Source: an uncultured Pelagibacteraceae bacterium | GTDB taxonomy: Bacteria > Pseudomonadota > Alphaproteobacteria > Pelagibacterales > Pelagibacteraceae | Direction: 5' to 3' | Length of the DNA stretch: 64,000 bases | Assembly: GCA_902622245.1 (NCBI GenBank) | Contig: CACNPC010000004.1 | Location: forward strand, 1 to 64,000 | Shown here: piece after piece, positions 1-7,886 of the stretch | Layout of the letters: each line of letters starts with the position of its first letter | Numbering within the stretch: the first letter of the stretch is position 1 | The notes under the pieces: generated by a model | Told to the model about the DNA's origin: nothing | Databases searched by the model: none | Seen by the model: only the letters and a program-made list of their open reading frames with translations | Made by a program: the position numbers and the translations under genes

Positions 1-105
1 ATTCTCAAAGATAAATCAGTTGTTTGCATCATTGGAGGATGTATTTTACTTTTATCATGAGCATCAGGAACCATTTTAATTCTCTGACCATTCTTTTTTG
101 GAGAT
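1..105 (-). pseudogene. katG: catalase-peroxidase internal fragment, inverted relative to the next piece
   Basis: Read on the minus strand, this stretch is an open frame giving [18 protein letters not shown], then H-P-P-M-M-Q-T-T-D-L-S-L-R. This is the conserved middle of bacterial KatG, roughly residues 340-380 of about 740, where family members read VPDAHD and MMxTTDLxLR. KatG is a heme enzyme that destroys hydrogen peroxide. The frame is still open at base 1, so the piece continues outside the window. It points away from the C-terminal katG piece that begins near base 100, and about 200 residues of KatG are missing between them. The pair cannot make one protein as read. This is either an inversion/deletion or a chimeric join in the assembly. 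Confidence 0.75.
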
Positions 106-621
106 GCAAGACAAGACCAAACAGATGTAAATTCATTTGGATTACTTGAGCCGCAAGCGGATGGTTTTAGAAACTACATGAAAAAAGGTAAATCTAATGT
201 TTCAGCTGAGGAAAAATTAATTGATAAGGCACAATTAATGGGATTAACGGCACCAGAGATGACAGTTCTTGTAGGAGGAATGAGAGTTTTAGATACAAAC
301 TATGATAGTTCTAAAAATGGAGTTTTCACAAAAAAACCTGGAACTCTATCAACAGATTATTTTGTAAATCTTCTCGATATGAGTACCACTTGGAAAGAAA
401 CTGACAAATCTGAACAATATTTTGTTGGTAAAGATAGAAAGTCTAAAAAAACTAAGTGGAAAGGTTCAAGAGTTGACCTTATTTTTGGTTCAAATTCTCA
501 ATTAAGAGCATTAGCCGAAGTATATGCTTGCAAAGATTCATCAGACAAATTTATCAAAGACTTTGTATCCGCATGGGTCAAAGTGATGAATGCAGATAGA
601 TTTGATTTAAGATTAAATTAA
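100..621 (+). pseudogene. katG: catalase-peroxidase C-terminal fragment
   Basis: The frame running into this piece from base 100 reads [10 protein letters not shown], then [28 protein letters not shown] and [19 protein letters not shown]. It ends in V-M-N-A-D-R-F-D-L. This is the complete C-terminal peroxidase-like domain of KatG, from about residue 585 to the natural end. The ATG at 178 is internal to the family alignment and is not a real start, because homology runs upstream to about base 100, where a stop at 85-87 and the inverted katG segment begin. The C-terminal domain alone lacks the heme-binding N-terminal half, so the fragment should not be active. The dioxygenase gene follows after 22 bases. 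Confidence 0.85.
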
Positions 622-643
622 TATAGAAAAAGGCGGAAAAAAA

Positions 644-1240
644 ATGACATCATTAAATTTTGAAGATTTTTATAAAGTTCCTGAAATCAAATTTGACATC
701 TCAAAATTACGTAAAGATCTAGATACAATATTAGAGAAAAAAAGATTTAATTCACCAGGAGTAACTCACTTTGGTGCAATTCCTTTAAATCAAATCCCTA
801 ATGATGAAGAGTCAATTAAGGGAAATAACATTAGAGGAAGATATTGGACTATTGCTGATGAGACAGGAAAAGAAGTTTCAAGAGACATTGATATTGACGA
901 GTCAAAATATACTCAATTAGTGCCTGAATTTGAGAATACTTATTTCAAGGAAGTTTATGAAATCCTTAGCAAAAAATTTAAACTAGGAAGGGTAAGACTC
1001 CTGTTAAAAGAACCTAGATCTACACTAAGCTGGCATAAAGACCCAGAATGTAGATTGCATGTTCCAATAGTAACTAATGCTGGTTGTTCAATGGTCATAG
1101 AAAATGTTGCAAAACACTTGCCTGCTGATGGTCATGTGTGGATTACCAATAATACAAAATATCATAACTTTTTTAATGGAGGAGAACAGGCAAGAGTTCA
1201 CTTAGTTGCTTGTGTTCTTGAGAGCCCGTTTAAAGAATAA
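644..1240 (+). CDS. aspartyl/asparaginyl beta-hydroxylase-like 2-oxoglutarate dioxygenase
   Basis: A 198-residue protein of the AspH-like Fe(II)/2-oxoglutarate oxygenase family. Visible motifs are S-W-H131-K-D133-P-E, then R137-L-H139-V-P-I. These are followed by Y-H174-N-F-F-N and Q-A-R184-V-H-L near the C-terminus. His131 and His174 are the likely iron ligands and Arg184 the likely 2-oxoglutarate anchor. That assignment comes from the family pattern, not from a structure. There is no signal peptide, so it is probably cytosolic, and the substrate is unknown. An A/G-rich ribosome site (AAGGCGGAAAAAAA) precedes the ATG. The stop codon overlaps the next ATG as TAATG, so the two genes are probably translationally coupled. 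Confidence 0.75.
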   Translation: MTSLNFEDFYKVPEIKFDISKLRKDLDTILEKKRFNSPGVTHFGAIPLNQIPNDEESIKGNNIRGRYWTIADETGKEVSRDIDIDESKYTQLVPEFENTYFKEVYEILSKKFKLGRVRLLLKEPRSTLSWHKDPECRLHVPIVTNAGCSMVIENVAKHLPADGHVWITNNTKYHNFFNGGEQARVHLVACVLESPFKE

Positions 1241-1479
1241 TGGAAGTTACTAACGGTATTTTTAAAGCTGCTGGACAGATTTACTCTAATAACAGAGGCT
1301 CAATTTTAAGAACAATCGTTTATACGATTGGTCACTTTGCAATTGCCATAACAGTTTTGATGTTAGTTGCGGATGTATCATTTATGATAGCCTTAACTGA
1401 TGCAATAGTAGAACCAATTGCTAATTCTATTTGGTATTTCGTTTTAGATAAGTGGTGGGCAAGTAGATCAAAAAGTTAA
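1240..1479 (+). CDS. DUF2061-family small membrane protein
   Basis: A 79-residue protein with two hydrophobic stretches (about residues 24-46 and 47-66). It fits DUF2061: an R-T-I-V-Y-T-I-G start to the first helix, a V-A-D-V-S-F-M-I-A-L-T-D-A turn, and a C-terminal W-Y-F-V-L-D-K-W-W-A. The function of the family is unknown. It shares one base with the dioxygenase stop codon and probably forms a two-gene transcript with it. A Fur-like palindrome begins one base after its stop. Confidence 0.7.
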   Translation: MEVTNGIFKAAGQIYSNNRGSILRTIVYTIGHFAIAITVLMLVADVSFMIALTDAIVEPIANSIWYFVLDKWWASRSKS

Positions 1480-1494
1480 TAATAATCATTATCA
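1480..1494. promoter_or_regulatory. Fur-box-like palindrome
   Basis: TAATAATCATTATCA matches the 7-1-7 Fur consensus TGATAATnATTATCA at all defined positions except one (A for G at position 2). It lies just after the DUF2061 stop and 131 bases before the ATG of the small cysteine-rich protein, so it could act on that gene. In a genome this AT-rich a chance match is a serious alternative. Confidence 0.35.
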
Positions 1495-1534
1495 ATAAAT
1501 AAATAGAAAAAATTTTATAAGGATAATTTGTAGT

Positions 1535-1582
1535 AATAATAATTATTCGCAAAAAAAATGCGTAAATAATAATTATTCGCAA
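1535..1582. repeat. tandem 18-bp direct repeat with a hairpin between copies
   Basis: AATAATAATTATTCGCAA occurs exactly at 1535-1552 and again at 1565-1582, a 30-base period or close to three helical turns. Each copy contains the palindrome AATAATTATT. Between the copies, CGCA (1548-1551) can pair with TGCG (1559-1562) across an A-rich loop. The arrangement resembles a two-site operator upstream of the small cysteine-rich protein gene. It could instead belong to the 3' end of the upstream transcript. Confidence 0.6.
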
Positions 1583-1625
1583 GGATATTTGTTGAAAATA
1601 ATTTTTTCATATTTAATTTTAAAGT

Positions 1626-1805
1626 ATGCAAATAGAAAATTACAATTGTAAAAAATGTGGATTAACAATTTCTTCAACTTGTTCTAAGTGTGATAAAATA
1701 GTTGATGTTGAAGTCCTTGATGATGGATGTATTGTTCAAAAGACTAAATGTGTTGATTGTGCGAATGCTCCAGTGATCAAAGACGTATGTGTCCAACAAA
1801 AATAA
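1626..1805 (+). CDS. small cysteine-rich zinc-ribbon-like protein
   Basis: A 59-residue frame starting with ATG at 1626. Cysteines are spaced C8-x2-C11, C19-x2-C22, C35, C42-x2-C45 and C55, so three CxxC knuckles occur within 40 residues. This is typical of small zinc ribbons that bind nucleic acid or protein, or store metal. There is no signal peptide or membrane segment. I do not recognise a named family. Coding is supported by the regular cysteine spacing and by its filling an otherwise empty gap (1480-1831). The upstream region carries the Fur-like site and the tandem repeat. It converges on the SH3-domain gene. Confidence 0.55.
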   Translation: MQIENYNCKKCGLTISSTCSKCDKIVDVEVLDDGCIVQKTKCVDCANAPVIKDVCVQQK

Positions 1806-1831
1806 TTAGATAATATATATAACTTAAAGTG

Positions 1832-2284
1832 TTAGTTGATTTTTCCCCAAAGATCTTCTTCATCAACCCACCCTTTAAAACTTTTTGTTTCTACTAAACA
1901 CCAATTTCTCTCACATTTTTTTACTAACAATAATCTTCCAGTTTCTATTTTAGCCAATGGTTTGGAAAATTTAGTTGGTTTTTTGAAAAGAATTTTATTT
2001 GACGCAGTTATAAAGGATTTTGATTTCTTCAATTGAGATATATGTATCCACCCACCATTTTTTTTATTATCAATTATTTTTCTAAAATTTTCTTTTTTAT
2101 CAATCACTTTTACTGGCAAGTTTATTTTCTTGTAAATATACTTTATTGGATAATCAAAACTTGGTCCATATCTTACGTTTACCTTATCATTTTTAAGCAT
2201 TAAAAATTTTTCATTATCCTCCGAAGTGGCATTCGAGGTAAAAAATATTATGATTAAAATCTTGAAGATTAATTGCACAAGCAA
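1832..2284 (-). CDS. exported SH3-like domain protein
   Basis: A 150-residue protein with an N-terminal hydrophobic export signal (residues 1-20, ending near T-S-N-A-T-S). Two bacterial SH3-like repeats follow. The first starts with V-N-V-R-Y-G-P-S and ends G-G-W-I-H-I-S-Q-L. The second contains C-E-R-N-W-C-L-V-E and F-K-G-W-V-D-E-E-D-L-W-G. Such domains usually bind cell-wall peptides or proteins in the periplasm. It is last in the minus-strand ubiE-ubiB-coaBC-dut-thiF/moeB run and overlaps the ThiF-like gene by 16 bases. The specific role is unknown. Confidence 0.75.
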   Translation of the reverse strand: MLVQLIFKILIIIFFTSNATSEDNEKFLMLKNDKVNVRYGPSFDYPIKYIYKKINLPVKVIDKKENFRKIIDNKKNGGWIHISQLKKSKSFITASNKILFKKPTKFSKPLAKIETGRLLLVKKCERNWCLVETKSFKGWVDEEDLWGKIN

Positions 2285-3021
2285 CCTCTTTTTTTAGCAA
2301 ATTTTATTTTTCTAAATTCTAGTTTTTTTAGATTAACCACCAGAATTGATGAGTGAAGACTTTTATCAGAAGAAATTATGTTTTTTAAAACTTCATTTGC
2401 TTGCAAACTCCCAATTATATTTGACGTAGTTCCTAATATTCCTTCACTTTCACAATTTAAAACTTCATCAGAAGGTTCTGACTGGTAAAAACATTTTAAA
2501 CATGGGCTTGATTTATTATTAAAATCGAATGAAAAAATATGTCCATCAAATTTGCTAATAGCACCAACTATTAATTTTCTTTTATATTTTAATGAAAATT
2601 TATTTATTAAAAATTTAGTTTTAAAATTATCTGTTCCATCTACAATTATATCGAAATCTTTTACAATTTTATTTAAATTTTTTTCTGATGCTTTTTCTTT
2701 TAAAATTTTGACTTTTACATCTCTGTTAATTAATTTTATTCTTCTTTTAAAAATATCAACCTTAAATTTTCCAACATCTTTTGAAGTATACAAAATTTGT
2801 CTTTGAAGATTTGAAATATCTACTTTATCGTGATCAATAGCACCTATATACCCTACACCGCATCTAGCCAACAAATCTGCAACTGGACTACCTAATCCAC
2901 CAATTCCTACAATTAAAACTTTTGAATTAATTATTTTCTTTTGTCCTAATATACCAATATCCTTAAGTATTATTTGTCTAGAGTATCTCTCAAGCTTTTG
3001 TTTAGATAATGAATTTTTCAC
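2269..3021 (-). CDS. ThiF/MoeB/HesA-family adenylyltransferase
   Basis: A 250-residue E1-like enzyme that adenylates the C-terminal glycine of a ubiquitin-like sulfur carrier (MoaD or ThiS), for molybdopterin or thiamine synthesis. Visible features are the R-Y-S-R-Q-I-I-L start, the nucleotide loop V-G-I-G-G-L-G-S-P, D-x-V-D-I-S-N-L-Q-R-Q and D-G-T-D-N-F. Zinc ligands are C-L-K-C near residue 176 and a terminal G-C-L-C. It has no rhodanese domain, and its length matches MoeB (about 250). No sulfur carrier is in the window, so MoeB cannot be told from ThiF. It overlaps dut by 4 bases. Confidence 0.88.
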   Translation of the reverse strand: MKNSLSKQKLERYSRQIILKDIGILGQKKIINSKVLIVGIGGLGSPVADLLARCGVGYIGAIDHDKVDISNLQRQILYTSKDVGKFKVDIFKRRIKLINRDVKVKILKEKASEKNLNKIVKDFDIIVDGTDNFKTKFLINKFSLKYKRKLIVGAISKFDGHIFSFDFNNKSSPCLKCFYQSEPSDEVLNCESEGILGTTSNIIGSLQANEVLKNIISSDKSLHSSILVVNLKKLEFRKIKFAKKRGCLCN

Positions 3022-3455
3022 TTACCCGTTGATCCAAATCCGCCCGAACCTCTAATTGTCTCAGGCAAAGTTTCTACAGTTTCAAAATCTACTTTTAGAA
3101 TTGGCATTAGTATCATTTGAGCAATTCTATCATCGTTATTTACTGTAAAGTCTTTTTCTCCATGATTAAATAAAATTACTTTTATTTCTCCTCTATAGTC
3201 ACTATCAATTGTTCCAGGAGTATTTAATACACTTATATTACTTTTAGCTGCTAAACCTGATCGTGGTCTGATCTGAACTTCGGTATCCTCAGGTATTGCA
3301 ATGGATATACCTGTTGGCACTAAAGCGTTTTCGCCCGGTTTAATTATTATTTTCTTTTCAATGAATGCAGTCAAATCTAGTCCAGATGATCCTGTTGTTT
3401 TATATTCTGGCAGTTTAACTTTCTTGTCTAATTTTTTAATTAAGACTTTCACCAT
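3018..3455 (-). CDS. dut: dUTP diphosphatase
   Basis: A 145-residue trimeric dUTPase that hydrolyses dUTP to dUMP, keeping uracil out of DNA and feeding dTMP synthesis. The conserved motifs appear in order: G-S-S-G-L-D-L, R-P-R-S-G-L-A, N-T-P-G-T-I-D-S-D-Y-R-G-E-I, D-D-R-I-A-Q-M-I, and the flexible C-terminal arm R-G-S-G-G-F-G-S-T-G. It lies 4 bases after coaBC on the same strand, which is a common alphaproteobacterial pairing. Confidence 0.97.
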   Translation of the reverse strand: MVKVLIKKLDKKVKLPEYKTTGSSGLDLTAFIEKKIIIKPGENALVPTGISIAIPEDTEVQIRPRSGLAAKSNISVLNTPGTIDSDYRGEIKVILFNHGEKDFTVNNDDRIAQMILMPILKVDFETVETLPETIRGSGGFGSTGK

Positions 3456-3459
3456 TAAG

Positions 3460-4659
3460 TTAATTAATCTGTTGAATTATTCTTCTGACTATTTCCTCAG
3501 CTACCAATGATTTACTCATCTTTTCAAAATTTTCTTCAGGTTTATCTTTGTAAAATATAGAAATTTTATTAAAATCTGACCCAAATCCTATAGTTTGATC
3601 TGAGACATCATTTGCAATTACCCAGTCACAATTTTTTTCATTCAACTTCTCTTTTGCATTTGTCGAGAGATTGTTTGTTTCTGCTGCAAAACCAATTGTT
3701 ATTTTTGGTCTTAATGAATTGTGATTGGATATATGATTTAAAATATCAATATTTTTTTCTAGCTCTAAGTTAAATTCTTCATTCTTTTTAATCTTTGTAC
3801 TTTTATAATTTTTCACTTTAAAATCAGAAACAGCTGCAGAAAAAATAGCTACATCTGTTGGTAGATTATTTAAACTTTCTTTAAACATCTCTTCAGCCGT
3901 TTCAACACTTACAAAATTAACACCGTCCAAAGGTTTAATGCTTGTCTTTCCAGAAATAAGCGTCGTATCAAATCCATTGTCTCTAAGACATTTGGCTATT
4001 TCATATCCTTGTTTGCCACTGGATTTATTTGTAATAAATCTTACAGGATCAATATATTCATTAGTTGGTCCTGCAGTAACTAAAGCTTTTAATTTTTTAT
4101 TTTTATCCAAATTAGAAAAATAATTTTTTAGCGTATTGACTATTTCATTTGGTTCTGTCATTTTTCCTTCACCGTATTCACCACATGCCATATCTCCTAT
4201 CTCTGGCCCAATAATTTTGTGTCCAAAGCTTTTTAATTTTAATATGTTTTCTTTAGTAGAAGGATGCTCCCACATTCTTACATTCATTGCCGGTACTAAA
4301 AATATTTGTTTATTAGAAGCTAATAAAACAGTAGACGCCAAATCTTCTGCATTTCCTGAGGCTACTTTCGATATGGTATTAGCTGTAATTGGTGCAACTA
4401 ATACTGCATCAGCCCATCTTGATAAAGATATGTGGTCCATCTCAGCTTCGTTTTCTGCACTAAATATGTCGTCATAAACTTTTTCTTGGGAAAGAGACGA
4501 AACAGATAGTGGAGTTACAAATTCTTTTGCATTTTTTGTTAATATAGTTTTTACATGAGCATTATTTTTCTTAAATAATCTTATTAACTCAAGACTTTTG
4601 TAAGCAGAAATTCCACCACATATAATCAACAGTATTTTTTTATTCTCAAAATAATTCAT
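3460..4659 (-). CDS. coaBC: bifunctional phosphopantothenoylcysteine decarboxylase / phosphopantothenate-cysteine ligase
   Basis: A 399-residue CoaBC (Dfp) that makes 4'-phosphopantetheine for coenzyme A. The N-terminal flavoprotein half (about 1-185) shows G-G-I-S-A-Y-K, the region D-H-I-S-L-S-R-W-A-D, P-A-M-N-x-x-M-W and the substrate-flap D-M-A-C-G-E-Y-G-x-G. The C-terminal CTP-dependent ligase half shows T-A-G-P-T-N-E-Y-I-D-P-V-R-F-I-T-N-x-S-S-G-K-Q-G and A-A-V-S-D-F. It lies between ubiB and dut on one transcript. Confidence 0.97.
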   Translation of the reverse strand: MNYFENKKILLIICGGISAYKSLELIRLFKKNNAHVKTILTKNAKEFVTPLSVSSLSQEKVYDDIFSAENEAEMDHISLSRWADAVLVAPITANTISKVASGNAEDLASTVLLASNKQIFLVPAMNVRMWEHPSTKENILKLKSFGHKIIGPEIGDMACGEYGEGKMTEPNEIVNTLKNYFSNLDKNKKLKALVTAGPTNEYIDPVRFITNKSSGKQGYEIAKCLRDNGFDTTLISGKTSIKPLDGVNFVSVETAEEMFKESLNNLPTDVAIFSAAVSDFKVKNYKSTKIKKNEEFNLELEKNIDILNHISNHNSLRPKITIGFAAETNNLSTNAKEKLNEKNCDWVIANDVSDQTIGFGSDFNKISIFYKDKPEENFEKMSKSLVAEEIVRRIIQQIN

Positions 4660-4667
4660 CGTCGAGA

Positions 4668-6245
4668 TTAAAATACTACTAATCCTAAAATTACAAGTAA
4701 TAATAAACCAATGATTGATTGATTTCTGAAAGCTACCATTTCATTTTTTTTTGTATTTAGATCATTGTACGTATTAGTATTTTGTGGAATTTGTCCACTT
4801 GCAAGAAATGTTAATGCTTGGTTTGCTTTATCCATTATTTGCGGCATTTCTGGTAATCTTTTTATAACTTCTGCAGAATTTTTTAGAGTTTCATTTAATG
4901 TTGTTATAGGATCTTTTGTTTCTTTAAGCCATTTTTCAAGAACAGGTCTTGACGTTTCCCAAATGTTTGTCTCTGGATTTAATCTTCTTGCAACACCTTC
5001 AACTACTACCATAGTTTTCTGTAGCATGAGCAACTGTGGTTGAGTTTGCATATTAAATTTTTCTGTCACATCAAAAAGTTGTTTGAGTAGTTTACCGCCA
5101 GATATATCTTTAATTGACTGACCAAATATTGGCTCTCCTATTGATCTTAGTGCTTGGGCGAGATCATCAACAGGCACTTCTTTTGGAACTAATCCTGCAG
5201 CCAAATGAACTTCTGCCACTTTTTTATAATCTCGTTTAATAAATCCATATAAAATCTCAGCAAGAAATTTTTTACTTAAATCATCGAGCCTTCCCATTAT
5301 ACCAAAATCGATAGGAACTATTTGACCGCTATTGTTTATAAAAATGTTACCTTGATGCATATCTGCATGAAAAAAACCATCTCTAACAGCATGTCTTAGA
5401 AAATGTTGAATAATATCTGATGCAATTTTTTTGGTATCTATATTTCTTTTTTCTAACTCTTCTGTTTCTCTTATAGAGACACCTTCAACCCAATCTAAAG
5501 TCATTACATTTTCACTTGTAAAATTCCAATAAATTCTAGGAACTTGAAATCCACTGTCATTCTTTGTGTTTTCAGAATACTCATTAGCTGCAGCGGCTTC
5601 AAATCTTAAATCCATTTCTAAATTGGTTATTTCTTTTAGCAAATAAACAACCTCAACTAATTTAAGTCTTTTTGTCTTTTTGATAATTGACTCAGTTAAA
5701 AAAGCAAAAAGCATCAAAGCATCAATTTCTTCGTTGAATATTTTTTTTATATTTGGTCGTAAAATTTTTATAGCCACATCTTTAATTGTGCCATTATCAT
5801 TTATTTGCGCTTTATGAACTTGAGCTATAGATGCTGCTGCCACTGGTTCAGATAGATTTATAATTGAATTAAAATTATCTTCCCCTAGATCCTTTTTGAT
5901 TATTTCTTTAGCTTTAGATAATTCAAAGGGAGGCAAACGATCTTGTAAACTCTCTAGTTGCTTTGATAACTTTTCTCCAATTATATCTGGTCTAGTTGCT
6001 AGAAATTGACCTAATTTAATGAATGTTGTACCCATAGATTGCAAGGAGTTTGATAATCTTTCACCTTCGGTTTCATTTACAAAAGAATTATCTTTTTTTG
6101 AAAATGATAAAGACAACAAATAGAATAAAATTTTTATTCCAATCGGTGGATTATGAAACTTTGTGAATATACTTAAAGCGTCAGATTTTGCTAATTTCCT
6201 TCCAAGCTTAAAAAGTATGTATAATTTTTTAATCATATTTTCCAA
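4668..6245 (-). CDS. ubiB: UbiB/ABC1-family atypical kinase for ubiquinone synthesis
   Basis: A 525-residue UbiB. Visible are the K-x-G-Q motif in T-F-I-K-L-G-Q-F-L-A-T-R-P-D, the A-rich loop A-A-A-S-I-A-Q-V-H-K-A and the catalytic segment G-F-F-H-A-D-M-H-Q-G-N-I, then P-I-D-F-G-I-M-G-R. A C-terminal hydrophobic helix (about residues 508-524) fits membrane anchoring. The family is required for aerobic ubiquinone biosynthesis, probably by mobilising lipid intermediates. The start overlaps the ubiE stop by 13 bases. Confidence 0.95.
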   Translation of the reverse strand: MENMIKKLYILFKLGRKLAKSDALSIFTKFHNPPIGIKILFYLLSLSFSKKDNSFVNETEGERLSNSLQSMGTTFIKLGQFLATRPDIIGEKLSKQLESLQDRLPPFELSKAKEIIKKDLGEDNFNSIINLSEPVAAASIAQVHKAQINDNGTIKDVAIKILRPNIKKIFNEEIDALMLFAFLTESIIKKTKRLKLVEVVYLLKEITNLEMDLRFEAAAANEYSENTKNDSGFQVPRIYWNFTSENVMTLDWVEGVSIRETEELEKRNIDTKKIASDIIQHFLRHAVRDGFFHADMHQGNIFINNSGQIVPIDFGIMGRLDDLSKKFLAEILYGFIKRDYKKVAEVHLAAGLVPKEVPVDDLAQALRSIGEPIFGQSIKDISGGKLLKQLFDVTEKFNMQTQPQLLMLQKTMVVVEGVARRLNPETNIWETSRPVLEKWLKETKDPITTLNETLKNSAEVIKRLPEMPQIMDKANQALTFLASGQIPQNTNTYNDLNTKKNEMVAFRNQSIIGLLLLVILGLVVF

Positions 6246-6940
6246 CCTGAATGAATAGCCACTATTCCACCAGAAAAGTTTCTATACTCACATTTAATAA
6301 AATTATTTTTCTCCATTAAACCCTTTAATTCCTCTTGATTAACAAATTCTTGGATACTTTTTATTAGATATTCATAAGGTTCTTTTTCACCAACCACAAA
6401 TTTTCCAATTTCTGGAATTAATTTAGAGTATCTTTTATAGACTAAATCTAAGTTTAAATTTTGAATTTTTGAAAATTCTAAACAAAAAAATCTACCTCCT
6501 GACTTTAAAACTCTGTACGCTTCACTTAAGGATTTATTAATATTTTTTGTATTTCTTAAACCAAAACTGATTGTGTAATAATCACATGAATTAGATTTCA
6601 AAGGCAATTTCTCTGCCGAACCCTTAATCCACTTGATATTTTTGTAATTTGATAGTCTATTTTTTCCCTTTTTCATCATTCCTTCATTGGGGTCAACACA
6701 AAATAATTCTATATTTTTATTTGAACTATTATCGATAAAAAGTTTTGCTATATCACCTGTGCCACATGCAACATCTGCTAGAATTTTATTTCTACCTGGG
6801 TTCATCCAATTTATTAAATTTCTTTTCCAGATTCTATGAACTCCGAGTGACATCAAATCATTCATGATGTCGTATTTATCATAAACTTTATCAAAGACAC
6901 CTTGGACTAGACCTTTTTTATTTTGAAGATATTGTTGCAT
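6233..6940 (-). CDS. ubiE: ubiquinone/menaquinone C-methyltransferase
   Basis: A 235-residue class I SAM methyltransferase that C-methylates the benzoquinol ring in ubiquinone synthesis. UbiE signatures are Y-D-x-M-N-D-L-M-S-L-G-V-H-R-x-W-K, the SAM loop L-A-D-V-A-C-G-T-G-D-I-A, and S-F-G-L-R-N. The typical C-terminus is N-F-S-G-G-I-V-A-I-H-S-G-W-K. It heads the minus-strand run ubiE-ubiB-coaBC-dut and is divergent from mutM, with only 32 bases between the start codons. Confidence 0.97.
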   Translation of the reverse strand: MQQYLQNKKGLVQGVFDKVYDKYDIMNDLMSLGVHRIWKRNLINWMNPGRNKILADVACGTGDIAKLFIDNSSNKNIELFCVDPNEGMMKKGKNRLSNYKNIKWIKGSAEKLPLKSNSCDYYTISFGLRNTKNINKSLSEAYRVLKSGGRFFCLEFSKIQNLNLDLVYKRYSKLIPEIGKFVVGEKEPYEYLIKSIQEFVNQEELKGLMEKNNFIKCEYRNFSGGIVAIHSGWKI

Positions 6941-6972
6941 AAAATAAATAATATTAATTAATATAATAATAA

Positions 6973-7836
6973 ATGCCAGAATTGCCAGAAGTAGAAGTTG
7001 TTAAAGAGTCACTAAGTAGAACGATAACTGGAAAAAAAATAAAAAAAGTAAGTATTAAGAATAGGAATTTAAGGTTCAAAATAAAAAAAGGTTTTGAAAC
7101 AAGACTTCAATCAAAATTAATAAAAGAAGTTAAGAGGTTTTCTAAATATATAATACTGGTTTTAAATGACGAAAAATTTTGTTTAATTCATCTTGGAATG
7201 TCAGGCACTATACATCTTTTAAAAAAAAATATTTTAAATCAAAAAACAAATGCAAGTTTTTACCATAGTCCTTTTTTGCCAAAAAAACATAATCACGTAT
7301 TTTTTGAATTTGATAACATTAAAATTATATATAATGACCCTAGAAGATTTGGTTATTTCAAATTACTAGATAATAAGAATAGTTTAAAAAATTTTGTAAA
7401 TAATTATGGTCCCGAACCTTTTTCTTCAAAATTTAATCTTAATTACTTAAAAAAATATTTTTATAAAAAGAAAAAAAATATAAAAAATTTTCTCTTAGAT
7501 CAAAAGTTTGTTTCAGGTTTAGGAAATATTTACGCAAGTGAAATTTTATTTAGTTGTAAAATTAATCCAAAAAAAAAAGCAAAGTCTTTAAATGAAAACG
7601 ATTGTCTTAATATTATTAAATATTCAAGAAAAATTTTAAATTTAGCAATAAAAAAAGGAGGGTCTAGTATTAGAGATTTTAAAAATACAGTTGGTAAAAA
7701 CGGATCTTTTCAAGATAACTTTAAAGTATACAATAGAGAAAATAAGAGATGTCTTTCTCCAGGATGCAAAGGAACAATAAAAAAAAAATTTATCACTAAT
7801 AGATCATCGTTTTTTTGTAATATTTGTCAAAAATAA
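6973..7836 (+). CDS. mutM: formamidopyrimidine-DNA glycosylase
   Basis: A 287-residue Fpg/MutM that removes 8-oxoguanine and formamidopyrimidines from oxidised DNA. After Met comes the catalytic Pro-Glu pair in P-E-L-P-E-V-E. Also visible are the K-F/H-L-G-M-S-G strand, the helix-two-turn-helix G-L-G-N-I-Y-A-S-E-I-L, and the C-terminal zinc finger with C-L-S-P-G-C-K and F-C-N-I-C-Q. The start is fixed because the mature N-terminal proline is the nucleophile. It is divergent from ubiE, as in many alphaproteobacteria, and the S20 gene follows 50 bases later. Confidence 0.97.
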   Translation: MPELPEVEVVKESLSRTITGKKIKKVSIKNRNLRFKIKKGFETRLQSKLIKEVKRFSKYIILVLNDEKFCLIHLGMSGTIHLLKKNILNQKTNASFYHSPFLPKKHNHVFFEFDNIKIIYNDPRRFGYFKLLDNKNSLKNFVNNYGPEPFSSKFNLNYLKKYFYKKKKNIKNFLLDQKFVSGLGNIYASEILFSCKINPKKKAKSLNENDCLNIIKYSRKILNLAIKKGGSSIRDFKNTVGKNGSFQDNFKVYNRENKRCLSPGCKGTIKKKFITNRSSFFCNICQK

Positions 7837-7886
7837 AAAATTATTCTATTGACCGTATAAATTTCTCGATATATACAATCGCGCTT

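Noticed and set aside
178..621. A free-standing 147-residue protein starting at ATG 178
   Set aside because: KatG homology continues upstream in the same frame to about base 100, so this ATG is internal to a broken gene.
7824..7886. N-terminal extension of ribosomal protein S20
   Set aside because: The ATG at 7887 gives the standard S20 start M-A-N-T-K-S-A. The extension overlaps the end of mutM and has no family match.
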